Shown: positions 47,163 to 58,304 of the stretch, one piece after another | Numbering within the stretch: the first letter of the stretch is position 1 | Layout of the letters: every line of letters begins with the position of its first letter | Assembly: GCF_024105735.1 (NCBI RefSeq) | Contig: NZ_JAAAML010000004.1 | Location: 124,001-188,000 of the forward strand | Length of the DNA: 64,000 nt | Direction: 5' to 3' | DNA from: Parahoeflea alexandrii | GTDB lineage: Bacteria > Pseudomonadota > Alphaproteobacteria > Rhizobiales > Rhizobiaceae | The notes under the pieces: model-generated | The model's input: the letters and a program-made list of their open reading frames with translations, nothing else | Database searches by the model: none | What the model was told of the DNA's origin: nothing | Made by a program: the position numbers and the translations under genes

Positions 47163-47816
47163 TTACCAGGGCCACCACTTGCGCCTGCCGGTGCCTTCCT
47201 TCGCAGCTTCTTCCTTCCAGCGCTTCTCTTTTTCGCGCTCCGATTCGCCGAGTTCACCCACTGGGGCGGTCGCGGCGGGCTGGCGGTATGCCAGCGGTGG
47301 ATCAGACAGGAACCGGCGCCGATCGGAATAGGCGCCTGACTGAACCTTGCGCGCTTGCTGAAAGGCCTGGCGCTGAGCCGCACCGGTCACAGGTGGTGCG
47401 GCTTCTGCGGCACGCGGTGAGCCAAGAGAAGTGGTGCGCTTGGTGATCTCGGGCTTTGCGAGCGGAGAGCTGAAAGCGGAGTTGCCTGAATTTGCGTCAG
47501 CCTCGGCCAGAAGCCGCGCGCGGGTTTCTTCCGGTGATTCCACCCATGCCGGGTTGTTCTCGGTCACGTTCTCCTGCGGTGCCGGAAGGCCGGCGGTCTC
47601 CGTCGGTTTCACGATGGCCGGACGCGGCTTGTACTCGATATCGGCGCCCTTGCGGGTGGAGCCGATCGTCACGATGTTGCCGAGATCGTCAATCAACTGC
47701 GCGGTGGATGTCTTGTCGGTGCCATAGGTCGGACCCATGCAGCCAGACAACGCAAGGCTTGCGGCAATGAGTGCGCCTATTGTCACGCCAGCGCGGTACT
47801 CGGTCTTCATTGTCAT
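47163..47816 (-). CDS. Hypothetical lipoprotein
   Basis: This 217-residue protein has a lipoprotein signal: a hydrophobic stretch followed by lipobox LALSGC, so it is probably anchored in the outer membrane. The mature part has one short conserved-looking segment (AQLIDDLGNIVTIG), then low-complexity sequence and a very basic/aromatic C terminus (RRKWWPW). I do not recognise a family with a known role. The start is ATG 47816 (MTMKTEY); ATG 47810 is possible. It lies between convergent tadA and upstream ileS. Confidence 0.7.
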   Translation of the reverse strand: MTMKTEYRAGVTIGALIAASLALSGCMGPTYGTDKTSTAQLIDDLGNIVTIGSTRKGADIEYKPRPAIVKPTETAGLPAPQENVTENNPAWVESPEETRARLLAEADANSGNSAFSSPLAKPEITKRTTSLGSPRAAEAAPPVTGAAQRQAFQQARKVQSGAYSDRRRFLSDPPLAYRQPAATAPVGELGESEREKEKRWKEEAAKEGTGRRKWWPW

Positions 47817-47964
47817 GCACAGGATCCCGTCTCGGACAGTCGCTTTGATTTCATACTGCTTGTTGCCGCACAATCCGGCCTTTTTCAGGCAGGGTTTTAC
47901 CGGATTGGAACAGGCAGGGCAATTGACCCCGGCAAAATTGCCGCAGGATCACGGTTCAAATCCC

Positions 47965-47990
47965 GCCGGACCCCGTGTCAGGGGCCCGGC
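47965..47990 (-). terminator. Probable hairpin terminator after ileS
   Basis: A 10-bp stem with one mismatch (47965-47974 with 47981-47990) lies just beyond the ileS stop at 47997. On the minus strand it is followed by GGGATTT, a weak T-tract. Confidence 0.4.
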
Positions 47991-47996
47991 AGACCG

Positions 47997-50984
47997 TCAC
48001 AGCCGGCCAAGCGCCTTGAGTTCGTGCAAGGCGGCGGCATCACGGGCCGACACGTCCGGGAACTCGGGGTCGGAGCCGACATCGTCGGTGATCCGCCAGG
48101 ACCGCGCACATTTGTCGCCCGTCGCAAGGGCTGGAAGCACGGACACAGCCTTTACCTCATCGATGCGGAAGGCAGTGTCAGGGCCTTCACCGGTTTCAAT
48201 GCGAACGCCCGAGGTGATGCAGATCTCGGCGAAGTCGCTGTCGCCGACGGCCTCGACCAGCGCCGGATCGGTGATGTGGACCACGGGTGCTGCTTCCAGC
48301 GACGAACCGATGCGCTTTTCACGGCGCTCGATTTCCAGGGCGCCGGTAACGACGCGGCGCACGGTGCGGATCTTCTTCCACTTGGCGGCCAGCGACTCAT
48401 CGCGCCAGGCGCCGGGAACCTCGGGAAACTGTTCGAGATGCACGGATTCGGCATCCGGCTTGTGAGAGAGCCAGGCTTCTTCCATGGTGAAGGGCAGCAT
48501 CGGCGCGAGCCAAGTCACCAGGCAATCGAAGATCTTCCGGATGACCTGCAACGAAGCCCGGCGACGCAGGCTCGAGGGCGCATCGCAGTAGAGCGCATCC
48601 TTGCGGATATCGAAATAGAAGGCCGACAGCTCGATATTGGCAAAATCGGTCAAGGCGCGGGAGATGCGCTTGAAATCGAAATTGTCGTAGCCGGTGCGTA
48701 CCAGCTGATCGAGCTCGCTCAGCCGGTGCAGCATCAGCCGCTCGAGTTCGGGCATATCGGACGGATCGATGGCGTCACCGCCGTCATGCGCCAGGGTGCC
48801 AAGCATCCAGCGGATGGTGTTGCGAAGCTTGCGGTAGGCATCGATGTTGGTCTTGATCACCGTCTTGCCGAGACGTTGATCTTCCCAATAGTCCGTGTTC
48901 ATCACCCACAGGCGCAGGATATCGGCACCGGATTCCTTCATGACATCCTGCGGGAAGACCTGATTGTTCAAAGACTTCGACATCTTGCGGCCGTCCTCGG
49001 CCATGGTGAAGCCATGGGTGATGACGGCGTCGTAGGGCGCGCGGCCGCGGGTGGCGCAGCTTTCCAGCAGCGAGGAATGGAACCAGCCGCGGTGCTGGTC
49101 GGAGCCTTCGAGATAGACATCGGCCGGCCATTTGAGATCCGGACGGTCCTCCAGCGTGAAGACGTGGGTGCAGCCCGAATCGAACCAAACATCGAGAATA
49201 TCGGTGACCTGGATCCATTTCGGATCACTTGCGAGATTGCCCAGGAAGCGCTCGCGGGCACCTTCGGCAAACCAGGCGTCGGCGCCCTCGGCCTCGAAAG
49301 CCTCGAGAATGCGGGCATCGACAGCCTCGTCGAGCAGCACATTGCCATCGACATCGGCAAAGACGCAGATCGGCACGCCCCAGGCGCGTTGGCGCGAGAG
49401 CACCCAGTCGGGACGGTCCTCGATCATGCCACGCAGGCGGTTCTGCCCAGCTGATGGCACGAAGCGGGTGTCTTCGATGCCTTTGAGTGCGCGCGAGCGC
49501 AGTGTGGTGCCGTCGCCGAAGTCCTTGTCCATATAGACAAACCACTGCGGCGTGTTGCGGAAGATGATCGGCTTCTTGGAGCGCCACGAATGCGGATAGT
49601 CATGCTTGAGGCGTCCGCGAGCGAAGAGATTGCCGGCCTCGATCAGCGCGGTGATGACCGACTGGTTGGCGTCGCCCTTCTTGCCCTTGTCGTCGATCAC
49701 GCGTGCAGGCCCGCCTTCGCGATCCGGCCCGAGGCCGGGCGCGTCCTTGGTGTAATAGCCGGCGTCATCGACGGTGAAGGGAATCGCGGACGAGATGCCG
49801 CGCGCCTCGAGATCGCGGGCAGCATCCATCCAGGCTTCAAAGTCCTCGCGGCCATGGCCGGGCGCGGTGTGCACGAAGCCGGTACCGGCATCGTCAGTGA
49901 CGTGATCGCCGGCGATCAGCGGCACTGCGAAATCGTAGCCGCCACCAAGACCCTTGAGCGGGTGGGCACAGACCATGCCTTCAAGGTCGCTCGCCGCCAC
50001 TTCGCGCAAACGCTTGAATTCAAGCTTGGCCTTGGCGAAGCACTCCTCGGCCAGCGCATCGGCGAAGATCAGCTTCTCGCCCGGCTGCGGTCCGAAGTCG
50101 TTCTCGGCCGCCGTGACCTCATAAAGGCCATAGGCGATCCGATCAGAGAAGGAGACGGCGCGGTTGCCCGGGATGGTCCATGGTGTTGTCGTCCAGATAA
50201 CGACGGAAGCATCTTCCAGATCGGGATAGAAGGTCTGGGAAGAAACGCTTGGAGCCGGTGCAGCATTGGCGTCAGCGGGTTTGGTGACCGCAGACACCGG
50301 GAACTTCACCCAGATCGTGTCGCTCTCGTAGGTCTGGTATTCGACCTCTGCTTCGGCCAGCGCGGTGCGTTCGACCACCGACCACATGATCGGCTTGGAG
50401 CCGCGGTAGAGCTGGCCGGATCTCGCGATCTTGAGCAATTCACCGGCGATGCGGGCTTCGGCGTGGAAATCCATGGTCTTGTAGGGCTTGTCGAAATCTC
50501 CCTCGATGCCCAGGCGCTTGAATTCCTCGGACTGCACCGAAACCCAATGCTCGGCATAGGCGCGGCATTCCTTGCGGAATTCGAGCATTGCCGCCGATTC
50601 CTTGAGATTGGGCTTTTCCTTGCCCTTGGAGCGGTAGTTCTCCTCCTCGATCTTCCATTCGATCGGCAGGCCGTGGCAGTCCCAGCCCGGGACATAATTG
50701 GAATCGAAGCCGCGCATCTGGAAAGAGCGGGTGATCACGTCTTTCAGGATCTTGTTGAGCGCGTGGCCGATGTGGATGTTGCCGTTGGCGTAGGGCGGGC
50801 CGTCATGCAGCACGTATTTCGGGCGGCCGGCAGAGGTGGCGCGCAGCCTGTCGTAAAGCCGCATCTGCTGCCAGCGGGCAACCAGTTCGGGCTCCTTCTG
50901 CGGCAGGCCGCCGCGCATCGGAAAATCGGTTTCCGGCAGATAGAGCGTCTTGGAATAGTCGAGCGTGTCGTTGGTGTCGGTCAT
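47997..50984 (-). CDS. ileS: Isoleucyl-tRNA synthetase
   Basis: This 995-residue class I synthetase has HIGH at 71-74 and KMSKS near 667 ([10 protein letters not shown]), with the CP1 editing domain between. The C-terminal zinc region of classical IleRS is reduced: only one Cys remains in KCARSW near 960. It charges tRNA-Ile and clears misactivated valine. The start is ATG 50984 without a strong ribosome site; a GGGCC...GGCCC hairpin lies 15-30 bp upstream. Confidence 0.95.
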   Translation of the reverse strand: MTDTNDTLDYSKTLYLPETDFPMRGGLPQKEPELVARWQQMRLYDRLRATSAGRPKYVLHDGPPYANGNIHIGHALNKILKDVITRSFQMRGFDSNYVPGWDCHGLPIEWKIEEENYRSKGKEKPNLKESAAMLEFRKECRAYAEHWVSVQSEEFKRLGIEGDFDKPYKTMDFHAEARIAGELLKIARSGQLYRGSKPIMWSVVERTALAEAEVEYQTYESDTIWVKFPVSAVTKPADANAAPAPSVSSQTFYPDLEDASVVIWTTTPWTIPGNRAVSFSDRIAYGLYEVTAAENDFGPQPGEKLIFADALAEECFAKAKLEFKRLREVAASDLEGMVCAHPLKGLGGGYDFAVPLIAGDHVTDDAGTGFVHTAPGHGREDFEAWMDAARDLEARGISSAIPFTVDDAGYYTKDAPGLGPDREGGPARVIDDKGKKGDANQSVITALIEAGNLFARGRLKHDYPHSWRSKKPIIFRNTPQWFVYMDKDFGDGTTLRSRALKGIEDTRFVPSAGQNRLRGMIEDRPDWVLSRQRAWGVPICVFADVDGNVLLDEAVDARILEAFEAEGADAWFAEGARERFLGNLASDPKWIQVTDILDVWFDSGCTHVFTLEDRPDLKWPADVYLEGSDQHRGWFHSSLLESCATRGRAPYDAVITHGFTMAEDGRKMSKSLNNQVFPQDVMKESGADILRLWVMNTDYWEDQRLGKTVIKTNIDAYRKLRNTIRWMLGTLAHDGGDAIDPSDMPELERLMLHRLSELDQLVRTGYDNFDFKRISRALTDFANIELSAFYFDIRKDALYCDAPSSLRRRASLQVIRKIFDCLVTWLAPMLPFTMEEAWLSHKPDAESVHLEQFPEVPGAWRDESLAAKWKKIRTVRRVVTGALEIERREKRIGSSLEAAPVVHITDPALVEAVGDSDFAEICITSGVRIETGEGPDTAFRIDEVKAVSVLPALATGDKCARSWRITDDVGSDPEFPDVSARDAAALHELKALGRL

Positions 50985-51239
50985 GGTGTCGCAATCTTAT
51001 GGGCCGATGGCCCGTGGTAGACAGTGTATCGGAGAATTCGAAAGCGGGCGCTGTGTGCGCGCCAGATTGCCCGGTCTCCTGCGAGCTCAGCTCAGCGGGA
51101 AACCGGGACCATAATTCGTATCGGCGGAGCGCCTGTGATCGTGACAGCCGTGGTCATGGACCGGGTTCATAATGGTTTTTGGTGCGTGTGAAAAGAAGAT
51201 TGCGCAAAGCAATCGTTTCGCCTGCCAAATCTTCCGCCG

Positions 51240-51992
51240 CTATGGCTTGAGCCGAGTGTATATCAGCCTGCGCATCACTGCTGTCACCGGTTTTGGAAAC
51301 ACCCTGCCGATCACGGCGAAAACACGGTTGCCCGCACCGGGAATCGAGCTCTTCTTGCCCGCCAGCGCATCGGCCAAAATGAGGCGCGCGGCATGGTCCG
51401 GGTCCATCCGTTTGCTGTCATCGGCGCCTTCGGGCGAGTGCCGCTCGGCATGATCGGTCTTCAACGGACCGGGGAAAGCGACGGTCAGGGTCACGCCCCT
51501 GGATGCCGCGTATTTGCGCATGCTCCTGGCGTAGATCGCCAAGGCATCCTTGGAAGCGGCGTAGCTGGCCGCTCCCGGATAGCCGGTAAAATGCGACAGG
51601 GAAGAAACGAAGACCATTGCACCGCCGCTGCGGCATGCGTTTGATTCAAGCAAAGCTGCCGCGATGACCATCGGGGCTTCCGTGTTGACGCGCAGAATGT
51701 CGATATGGGCGCGCGGGTCCAGGGCCTCGAACTTGCCGGTCGCATTGATGCCGGCATTCAGGAGAACCAGATCATAAGGCCCGGCGGCGATCAGATCGGG
51801 CAGGACGTCGTCAAGCTCGGTCCGGCTCGCAAGATCGCAGCGGATGAATTGCACAGGTGTCTTGCCGGTCCAGGGCCGATCACGGTCGAGCACCACGATC
51901 TCGTAGCCGTTTGCCTGCAACCAGCCTACCGATGCGGCCCCGAGGCCGGCGCTGCCGCCGGTGACAAGAGCGCGTTTGGATGCAGAGGTCAA
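51240..51992 (-). CDS. SDR-family oxidoreductase
   Basis: This 250-residue short-chain dehydrogenase has TGGSAGLG, NAGI, catalytic Ser in SSLSHF and YAASKDALA. The C terminus is basic and partly hydrophobic (KPVTAVMRRLIYTRLKP), as in SDRs acting on lipids. The substrate is unknown. It overlaps the next SDR gene by 4 bp. Confidence 0.8.
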   Translation of the reverse strand: MTSASKRALVTGGSAGLGAASVGWLQANGYEIVVLDRDRPWTGKTPVQFIRCDLASRTELDDVLPDLIAAGPYDLVLLNAGINATGKFEALDPRAHIDILRVNTEAPMVIAAALLESNACRSGGAMVFVSSLSHFTGYPGAASYAASKDALAIYARSMRKYAASRGVTLTVAFPGPLKTDHAERHSPEGADDSKRMDPDHAARLILADALAGKKSSIPGAGNRVFAVIGRVFPKPVTAVMRRLIYTRLKP

Positions 51993-52708
51993 AGCCGTCT
52001 CCCGGTATAGGCGCCGCCATTGAGGTACTTGACCCAGGACAGGGTGACCGGCGAACGGCGTGCTGCAATGGCCGAGGCCATCATCGCCGCCACATCGTCC
52101 GGCGCAAGAAACAGGGCGCGCATGCGGCCAGGATCATATCCGGCCTTGTCGTGCATATCGGTTTTCGCCGGGCCGGGATGCAGCACCTGGACCGAGATAT
52201 CGCCACTCCACTCGGACCGCAGAGCCCGAGCCAATCCGTGCAATCCGGCCTTGGATGCGGCATAGGCGGGGATGCTGGCCGAGCCCTTGTGCGCCACCGA
52301 TCCGATCAGACTGAGCGTTCCGCTCGACTTCCTGAGCAATGGATAGAGCGCCTGAGCCTGCAGCATCACCGCCAGCAGGTTGACGTCGAGCGTCTGGCGG
52401 ATAGCGTCGGTGCTGTCCACGCCACCGACCGCAACAAAGCCGGTGCCGGCATTGAGCACGGCATTATCGAGGCCGTCCCAGCCGAAATCCCGCACACCCC
52501 GGACCAGCGCCCGGGCCGACATTTCCGGATCACCGTGATCGGCAACGACATATCCCGCACCGGGGGGCAGTATCTCGGCGACCTCGGTCTGCGACTTGCG
52601 GCCCGACAGCAACAATGAGTGGCGGCGGGCCAGCTTCTGGGCAAGCGCCAGTCCCAGGCCGGAGTTGCCGCCGGTTATCAATATGCGGCGCGGTTTGGCG
52701 CCGATCAT
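51989..52708 (-). CDS. SDR-family oxidoreductase
   Basis: This 239-residue short-chain dehydrogenase has TGGNSGLG, NAG, Ser in GSVAHK and YAASKAGLH. It is clearly a distinct sequence from its neighbour, so the pair is not a recent duplication. It is coupled by 4-bp overlaps both to ribF upstream and the second SDR downstream. The substrate is unknown. Confidence 0.8.
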   Translation of the reverse strand: MIGAKPRRILITGGNSGLGLALAQKLARRHSLLLSGRKSQTEVAEILPPGAGYVVADHGDPEMSARALVRGVRDFGWDGLDNAVLNAGTGFVAVGGVDSTDAIRQTLDVNLLAVMLQAQALYPLLRKSSGTLSLIGSVAHKGSASIPAYAASKAGLHGLARALRSEWSGDISVQVLHPGPAKTDMHDKAGYDPGRMRALFLAPDDVAAMMASAIAARRSPVTLSWVKYLNGGAYTGRRL

Positions 52709-53694
52709 CCGGCCGGCCCGAATGTGATAGCGGCATCGAGCGGCGAGAGAGGTTGCAGCGAACCAAGCACCGCACGGGCTTCGGCTTCATCGATCTTCAT
52801 CTGCGATACCAGTTGGTCAAGGTCATCGAACTTCTCCTCGCCGCGGAGCCTCGTGACGAACGAGACCGTGCAGGTTTCACCATAGAGGTCGGCGGAAAAA
52901 TCGAACAGGAATGTTTCAAGCAGCAGGGCCGCGCCATCTTCGGCAACGGTCGGCCGGCGGCCGAAACTGGCCACACCATCGTGGATGGTTCCTTCGGCGC
53001 GGCGGAAACGCACCGCATAGATGCCCGGCTCGAGCCCGGTTTCAGGCGGCAACGCCATGTTGGCTGTCGGGTATCCCAACGTCCGGCCGAGTTTCTGACC
53101 GTGCTGCACCTCGGCCGAGACCGCATAGCGATAGCCGAGCAATCCGTTCGCCCCGGTCACATCGCCAGCCGCCAGCGCCTCCCGGATCCGGCTCGAAGAC
53201 ACGACATCCGCATTTTCATCCTGGAACTGCTCGACCAGGGTGACGCCGAAACCATGCCTGACACCGGCATTCATGAGATAGTCCGGATTGCCTTCGCGGC
53301 CCTTGCCGAAATGGAAATCATAACCGGTCACGACATGATGAACACCCAGCCGCTGGCACAGGGTCCGGGTGACGAAGTCTTCTGCACTCTGGGACGAAAA
53401 CGCCTTGTCGAAACACTGCTCGACAATCGCATCGAAGCCCAGATGACCGAGGATCACGGCCTTCATTGGAGCCGGGGTCAGGCGGAACACAGGCTGGTCG
53501 GGCCGGAACACGGTGCGCGGATGGGGCTCGAAACTGAGCACGATGGAGGCAACGCCCGCAGCCTTGGAAATCGCCGTGGCGCGCGCCAGCACAGCCTGGT
53601 GACCGCGATGCACGCCGTCAAAATTGCCGATCGCCACCACGCCGCCCCTGAGCTCGCCTGCGAACGTGTCGACATCATGAAATCGCCGCGCCAT
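52705..53694 (-). CDS. ribF: Bifunctional riboflavin kinase/FAD synthetase
   Basis: This 329-residue protein has an N-terminal FAD synthetase domain (AIGNFDGVHRGH, near residues 22-33; SSSRIREAL) and a C-terminal riboflavin kinase domain (GRTLGYPTANM, then YGETCTVSFVTRLRGEEKF). It converts riboflavin to FMN and FAD. ATG 53694 has GGGA at the right spacing; ATG 53700 is two codons upstream. A frame open to 54093 only overlaps the HAD gene. It is translationally coupled to the SDR genes. Confidence 0.92.
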   Translation of the reverse strand: MARRFHDVDTFAGELRGGVVAIGNFDGVHRGHQAVLARATAISKAAGVASIVLSFEPHPRTVFRPDQPVFRLTPAPMKAVILGHLGFDAIVEQCFDKAFSSQSAEDFVTRTLCQRLGVHHVVTGYDFHFGKGREGNPDYLMNAGVRHGFGVTLVEQFQDENADVVSSSRIREALAAGDVTGANGLLGYRYAVSAEVQHGQKLGRTLGYPTANMALPPETGLEPGIYAVRFRRAEGTIHDGVASFGRRPTVAEDGAALLLETFLFDFSADLYGETCTVSFVTRLRGEEKFDDLDQLVSQMKIDEAEARAVLGSLQPLSPLDAAITFGPAG

Positions 53695-53716
53695 TTCCAT
53701 TCCCGTGCTGCTGTTC

Positions 53717-54565
53717 TCAGGCAAGCCATTCCATCCAGTAGGCCGGCGCCAGTCCCTCTCCCTCGAGGAAGGCCTGCAGCCGTGCCTCATCGGTGGCCCG
53801 GCCGTCAAGATAGTGTCGGGCGTGGATACCGCGGGCGATGAAGACAGCTTCGATGCCGTTGTCGAGCGCCCCGCGGATATCGGTATGGGCTCCGTCGCCA
53901 ATCGCAAGAACGCGGGCCGGATCCACCTCGCCGCGGATGGTTCGCGCACGCGAAAGGGCTTCCTTGTAAATCGGCGCGTGCGGCTTTCCGGCGATCCTGG
54001 TCTCGCCACCAAGCTCCGCGTAGAGATCCGCCAGGGCGCCGGCGCAAGGCACCAGCCGGTCGCCACGCTCGACCACGCGGTCGGGATTGGCACAGATCAG
54101 CGGCAGCTCGCGCGCCTTGAAACCTTCAAGCAGGCTGCGGTAGTCCTCGGCCTGCTCTGTTTCATCATCAAAGAGACCGGTACACAAAACCGCCTTGGCA
54201 GCGCCTGGTTCAACCAGGTCGACATCAAGGCCGTCGACCAGAGCGATGTCGCGTTCGGGACCGAGAAAATAGATCTGTTGCGGGCCTTCCGTGACCAGTT
54301 GGCGCGTGACATCGCCCGATGTGACAATGTCATCCCAGCACTCGGGATCAACCCCGATGGTTTCGAACTGGCGGATCACCCCGCCTGCCGGCCGCGGCGA
54401 ATTGGTGATGAGAATGACGGTCTGTCCACGCTGCCTGGCGGCCTTCAAGGCTTCAACAGACAACGGAAAGGGGTTGACGCCATTATGGATGACACCCCAT
54501 ACATCGCACAACAAAACGTCGGCGCTGCCGGTCAGCTGATCAAGGTCGGTAATCCTGCGGGCCAT
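53717..54565 (-). CDS. HAD-superfamily hydrolase, class IIA (TIGR01459 type)
   Basis: This 282-residue protein has HAD class IIA motifs: LLCDVWGVIHNG, the ILITNSPRP Thr/Ser motif, AGKPHAPIY with the motif III Lys, and LAIGDGAHTDIRGA. It resembles NagD/phosphatase-type enzymes of unknown substrate. In rhizobia it commonly lies upstream of ribF, as here (22 bp). ATG 54565 has AAGGAA about 9 nt upstream; the TTG at 54589 is less likely. It diverges from groES. Confidence 0.82.
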   Translation of the reverse strand: MARRITDLDQLTGSADVLLCDVWGVIHNGVNPFPLSVEALKAARQRGQTVILITNSPRPAGGVIRQFETIGVDPECWDDIVTSGDVTRQLVTEGPQQIYFLGPERDIALVDGLDVDLVEPGAAKAVLCTGLFDDETEQAEDYRSLLEGFKARELPLICANPDRVVERGDRLVPCAGALADLYAELGGETRIAGKPHAPIYKEALSRARTIRGEVDPARVLAIGDGAHTDIRGALDNGIEAVFIARGIHARHYLDGRATDEARLQAFLEGEGLAPAYWMEWLA

Positions 54566-54680
54566 GGGCGAACGGTTCCTTTCGGACAAACGATGTCGCG
54601 CAGCTTGCCGCCGATTACAAGACCCCGCCGGAAAATTGCCGGACGGACACGAAACATCCAGCAGGATTGCTCTCCGATAT

Positions 54681-54711
54681 CTTGACTCTTGGTCGCCGCA
54701 CCCCTATCTCG
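54681..54711 (+). promoter_or_regulatory. RpoH (sigma-32)-type promoter of groESL
   Basis: CTTG (54681-54684), 18 nt, then CCTATCTCG (54703-54711) matches the alphaproteobacterial RpoH consensus CTTG-N17/18-CYTATNTNNG. It lies just upstream of the CIRCE element and groES. Confidence 0.8.
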
Positions 54712-54717
54712 GCGTCG

Positions 54718-54744
54718 TTGGCACTCTCCTCGGGTGAGTGCTAA
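54718..54744 (+). promoter_or_regulatory. CIRCE element (HrcA operator)
   Basis: TTGGCACTC-N9-GAGTGCTAA differs from the CIRCE consensus at one base (G for A in the left arm). It is 67 bp upstream of the groES ATG and directly after the RpoH-type promoter, so groESL is probably under both HrcA repression and heat-shock sigma control. Confidence 0.92.
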
Positions 54745-54811
54745 CAGCAACTTCATGAGGCCCATTCGGGGACCTCAGCCGCTTCTGTCATTCGATCAAG
54801 GAATTTAGACA

Positions 54812-55108
54812 ATGGCAAAAACCAAGTTCCGTCCGCTCCACGACCGCGTTGTCGTCCGTCGTGTCGAGTCCGAAGAAAAAACAAAAGGCGGGATCATCAT
54901 TCCGGATACCGCCAAGGAAAAGCCGCAGGAAGGCGAAATCATCGCCGTTGGCTCCGGCAATCGCGACGAGGCCGGCAAGCTGGTGGCGCTCGACGTCAAG
55001 GCCGGCGACCGCGTTCTGTTCGGCAAATGGTCCGGCACCGAAATCAAGCTTGATGGCGAAGACCTTCTGATCATGAAGGAAAGCGACATCATGGGCGTCC
55101 TCGGCTGA
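54812..55108 (+). CDS. groES: Co-chaperonin GroES
   Basis: This 98-residue protein has the GroES core ([19 protein letters not shown], mobile loop [18 protein letters not shown]) and the C-terminal [13 protein letters not shown]. It caps the GroEL ring during ATP-driven folding. It is first gene of the heat-shock operon with groEL 70 bp downstream, with promoter and CIRCE in front. Confidence 0.97.
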   Translation: MAKTKFRPLHDRVVVRRVESEEKTKGGIIIPDTAKEKPQEGEIIAVGSGNRDEAGKLVALDVKAGDRVLFGKWSGTEIKLDGEDLLIMKESDIMGVLG

Positions 55109-55178
55109 GCCGACATTCTGCCTGAACACATCCACCCTGCCTCAAGACGATGGGCCACAGGCCCGGGAGTTAAGTTAA

Positions 55179-56828
<1,650 letters not shown>

Positions 56829-57241
56829 TAGGGCCAAGGCCTTGTTAATGCCGGTCAGCGCACATTGCGCGACCCAAAGAAAGGGCGGTCTTCGGGCCGT
56901 CCTTTTTGCTGTTCAGGGGGCACCAATCGGGCCGATCCACAATTGATGGCCGGTGTTGTTGCAAAATGGACCCGGCGTGGCCTAATATCGCGTTGCATGT
57001 TAACTGAAAATCAACGAAAAAATTGATCAAAGAAGACATGGCATTTTGCTCGATAAATGCTTTATCTTGCATTTTCACCAACCCGTACCGGTGGCGATGA
57101 CTGATCGGCGGACATTTCCGCATAAATGAGTTGCCTTGATCATGGTCTGATTGCAGCCATCGGACTGGGCGGTTTTGAATCCATATCCCGGACGGTCCGG
57201 GCAGACAGGCTTGAATTCACTGGGCGTTGCCGAGGTGTACA
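56829..57241. other. Intergenic region after groEL
   Basis: This stretch holds the groEL terminator (56880-56907) and then about 330 bp of AT-richer sequence with no convincing gene; the short frames here lack coding character. The promoter of the PAS-like gene is expected here. Confidence 0.5.
56880..56907 (+). terminator. Rho-independent terminator of groESL
   Basis: An 11-bp stem with two G-T pairs (56880-56890 with 56895-56905) is closed by a TTCG tetraloop and runs directly into TTTTT. Confidence 0.88.
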
Positions 57242-57688
57242 TTGTTCAAAATTGCTAGGGCAGACAGTATTTCAGGAATTGGCGTCCAGCCTCACGGCAT
57301 TGACGCTCCCGATCTCGATGTGATTTCCCACTATTGCCGTATCGAGCCATTCGAAGCCAACCTGGCGACCGGAACGTTTCAGCTCGGGCCTGCCGCGCGT
57401 TATCACCACCAGCTTCCGGAAGAGGGCGAGTTCGGGCTTTACAACCTGGTCAAGTGCTACGACGAAGAGTATCGCAACCATGTACTCGAACTCTATGAAC
57501 TGGCGGCGATGCGGCCTTCTTCGTTCTGTTTTTCAACCACCATCATTCACGCGGATGGAAGCCAGGTGCCGGTAATGTGCATCGGTGAATCGTCCAACTT
57601 CTCGGATGATGGCGATGGCGCAATCAACGGTGTCTTTGTTTTCCCGAAGTTCAAGCTGCTCGATCAGCCACCATTGAACACGCAGTAA
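57242..57688 (+). CDS. Hypothetical PAS-like domain protein
   Basis: This 148-residue soluble protein has a pattern that fits a PAS fold: FEANLATGTFQLGP (strands), DEEYRNHVLELYELAAM (helix), then FCFSTTIIHADGSQVPVMCIGES and GVFVFPKFK (C-terminal strands). It lacks any output domain. The start is a TTG at 57242, six nt after GAGG; a TTG at 57227 is possible. No ATG is available before the conserved part. The role is unknown; a single-domain PAS sensor is one option. It stands alone downstream of groEL. Confidence 0.6.
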   Translation: MFKIARADSISGIGVQPHGIDAPDLDVISHYCRIEPFEANLATGTFQLGPAARYHHQLPEEGEFGLYNLVKCYDEEYRNHVLELYELAAMRPSSFCFSTTIIHADGSQVPVMCIGESSNFSDDGDGAINGVFVFPKFKLLDQPPLNTQ

Positions 57689-57749
57689 CTGAACCGCCGG
57701 TGACAATCATTCAAGGTCGTTTCCGCCCGGGTTTTCCCGTTTATTTTTG

Positions 57750-57774
57750 TGAACAATACGTTCATAATTGTTCA
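57750..57774. promoter_or_regulatory. 25-bp inverted repeat upstream of the DoxX gene
   Basis: TGAACAAT (57750-57757), 9 nt, then its exact reverse complement ATTGTTCA (57767-57774). It lies 62 bp upstream of the doxX-family ATG in an AT-rich stretch and looks like the operator of a dimeric regulator encoded elsewhere. Confidence 0.65.
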
Positions 57775-57835
57775 TCTTTCCGTTCGTCGATGACGCGTAT
57801 ATGGCTCTCTCTAGTTTGAGAAACAGGAGAGTACC

Positions 57836-58219
57836 ATGTCAAACAATCTACAGCTTCTTATCGGCCGTGTGCTGCTGAGCATCATCTTTATCATGGCCGG
57901 CGTGAGCAAGCTCGGCAGCGTCGCAGGCACCGCCGGCTACATGGCAAGCATGGGCATTCCGCTGCCCGGCCTCACCGTCTGGCTGGTCATCGCACTCGAG
58001 ATCGTCGGCGGCATCGCCATCCTGCTGGGCTTCTTTACCCGCTACGCCGCCTGGGCGCTTGCCGCCTTCTGTGTGGCTTCAGGCTATCTTGGCCACTTCC
58101 AGCCTGAAGACCAGATGCAGATGACCAGCTTCATGAAGAACCTCGCCATGGCGGGCGGCTTCCTTGCCCTCGCCGCCGCAGGCGCAGGCAGCTTCTCGGT
58201 TGACGCACGCCGCAAGTAA
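57836..58219 (+). CDS. DoxX-family membrane protein
   Basis: This 127-residue inner-membrane protein with four hydrophobic segments has the DoxX pattern: [49 protein letters not shown] and [13 protein letters not shown]. DoxX proteins are linked to redox stress and quinone or thiol metabolism, but the reaction is unsettled. AACAGGAGAG gives a strong ribosome site. It is a single-gene unit with a palindrome upstream and a terminator downstream. Confidence 0.88.
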   Translation: MSNNLQLLIGRVLLSIIFIMAGVSKLGSVAGTAGYMASMGIPLPGLTVWLVIALEIVGGIAILLGFFTRYAAWALAAFCVASGYLGHFQPEDQMQMTSFMKNLAMAGGFLALAAAGAGSFSVDARRK

Positions 58220-58250
58220 TCCGGCCGCAGCAAGACGAAATAAACCGATG

Positions 58251-58282
58251 GACCCGGCGCCTCGACGCGCCGGGTCTTTTTT
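58251..58282 (+). terminator. Rho-independent terminator of the DoxX gene
   Basis: GACCCGGCGC (58251-58260) pairs perfectly with GCGCCGGGTC (58267-58276) around a 6-nt loop, followed by six T. Confidence 0.93.
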
Positions 58283-58304
58283 CATTCCGGGATGTCGGGT
58301 CTGG

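Noticed and set aside
47945-47975. GGTTCAAATCC, resembling a tRNA T-loop
   Set aside because: The flanking bases do not form a T-stem, no acceptor or anticodon arm can be built, and no CCA end follows. It is part of the sequence before the ileS 3' hairpin.
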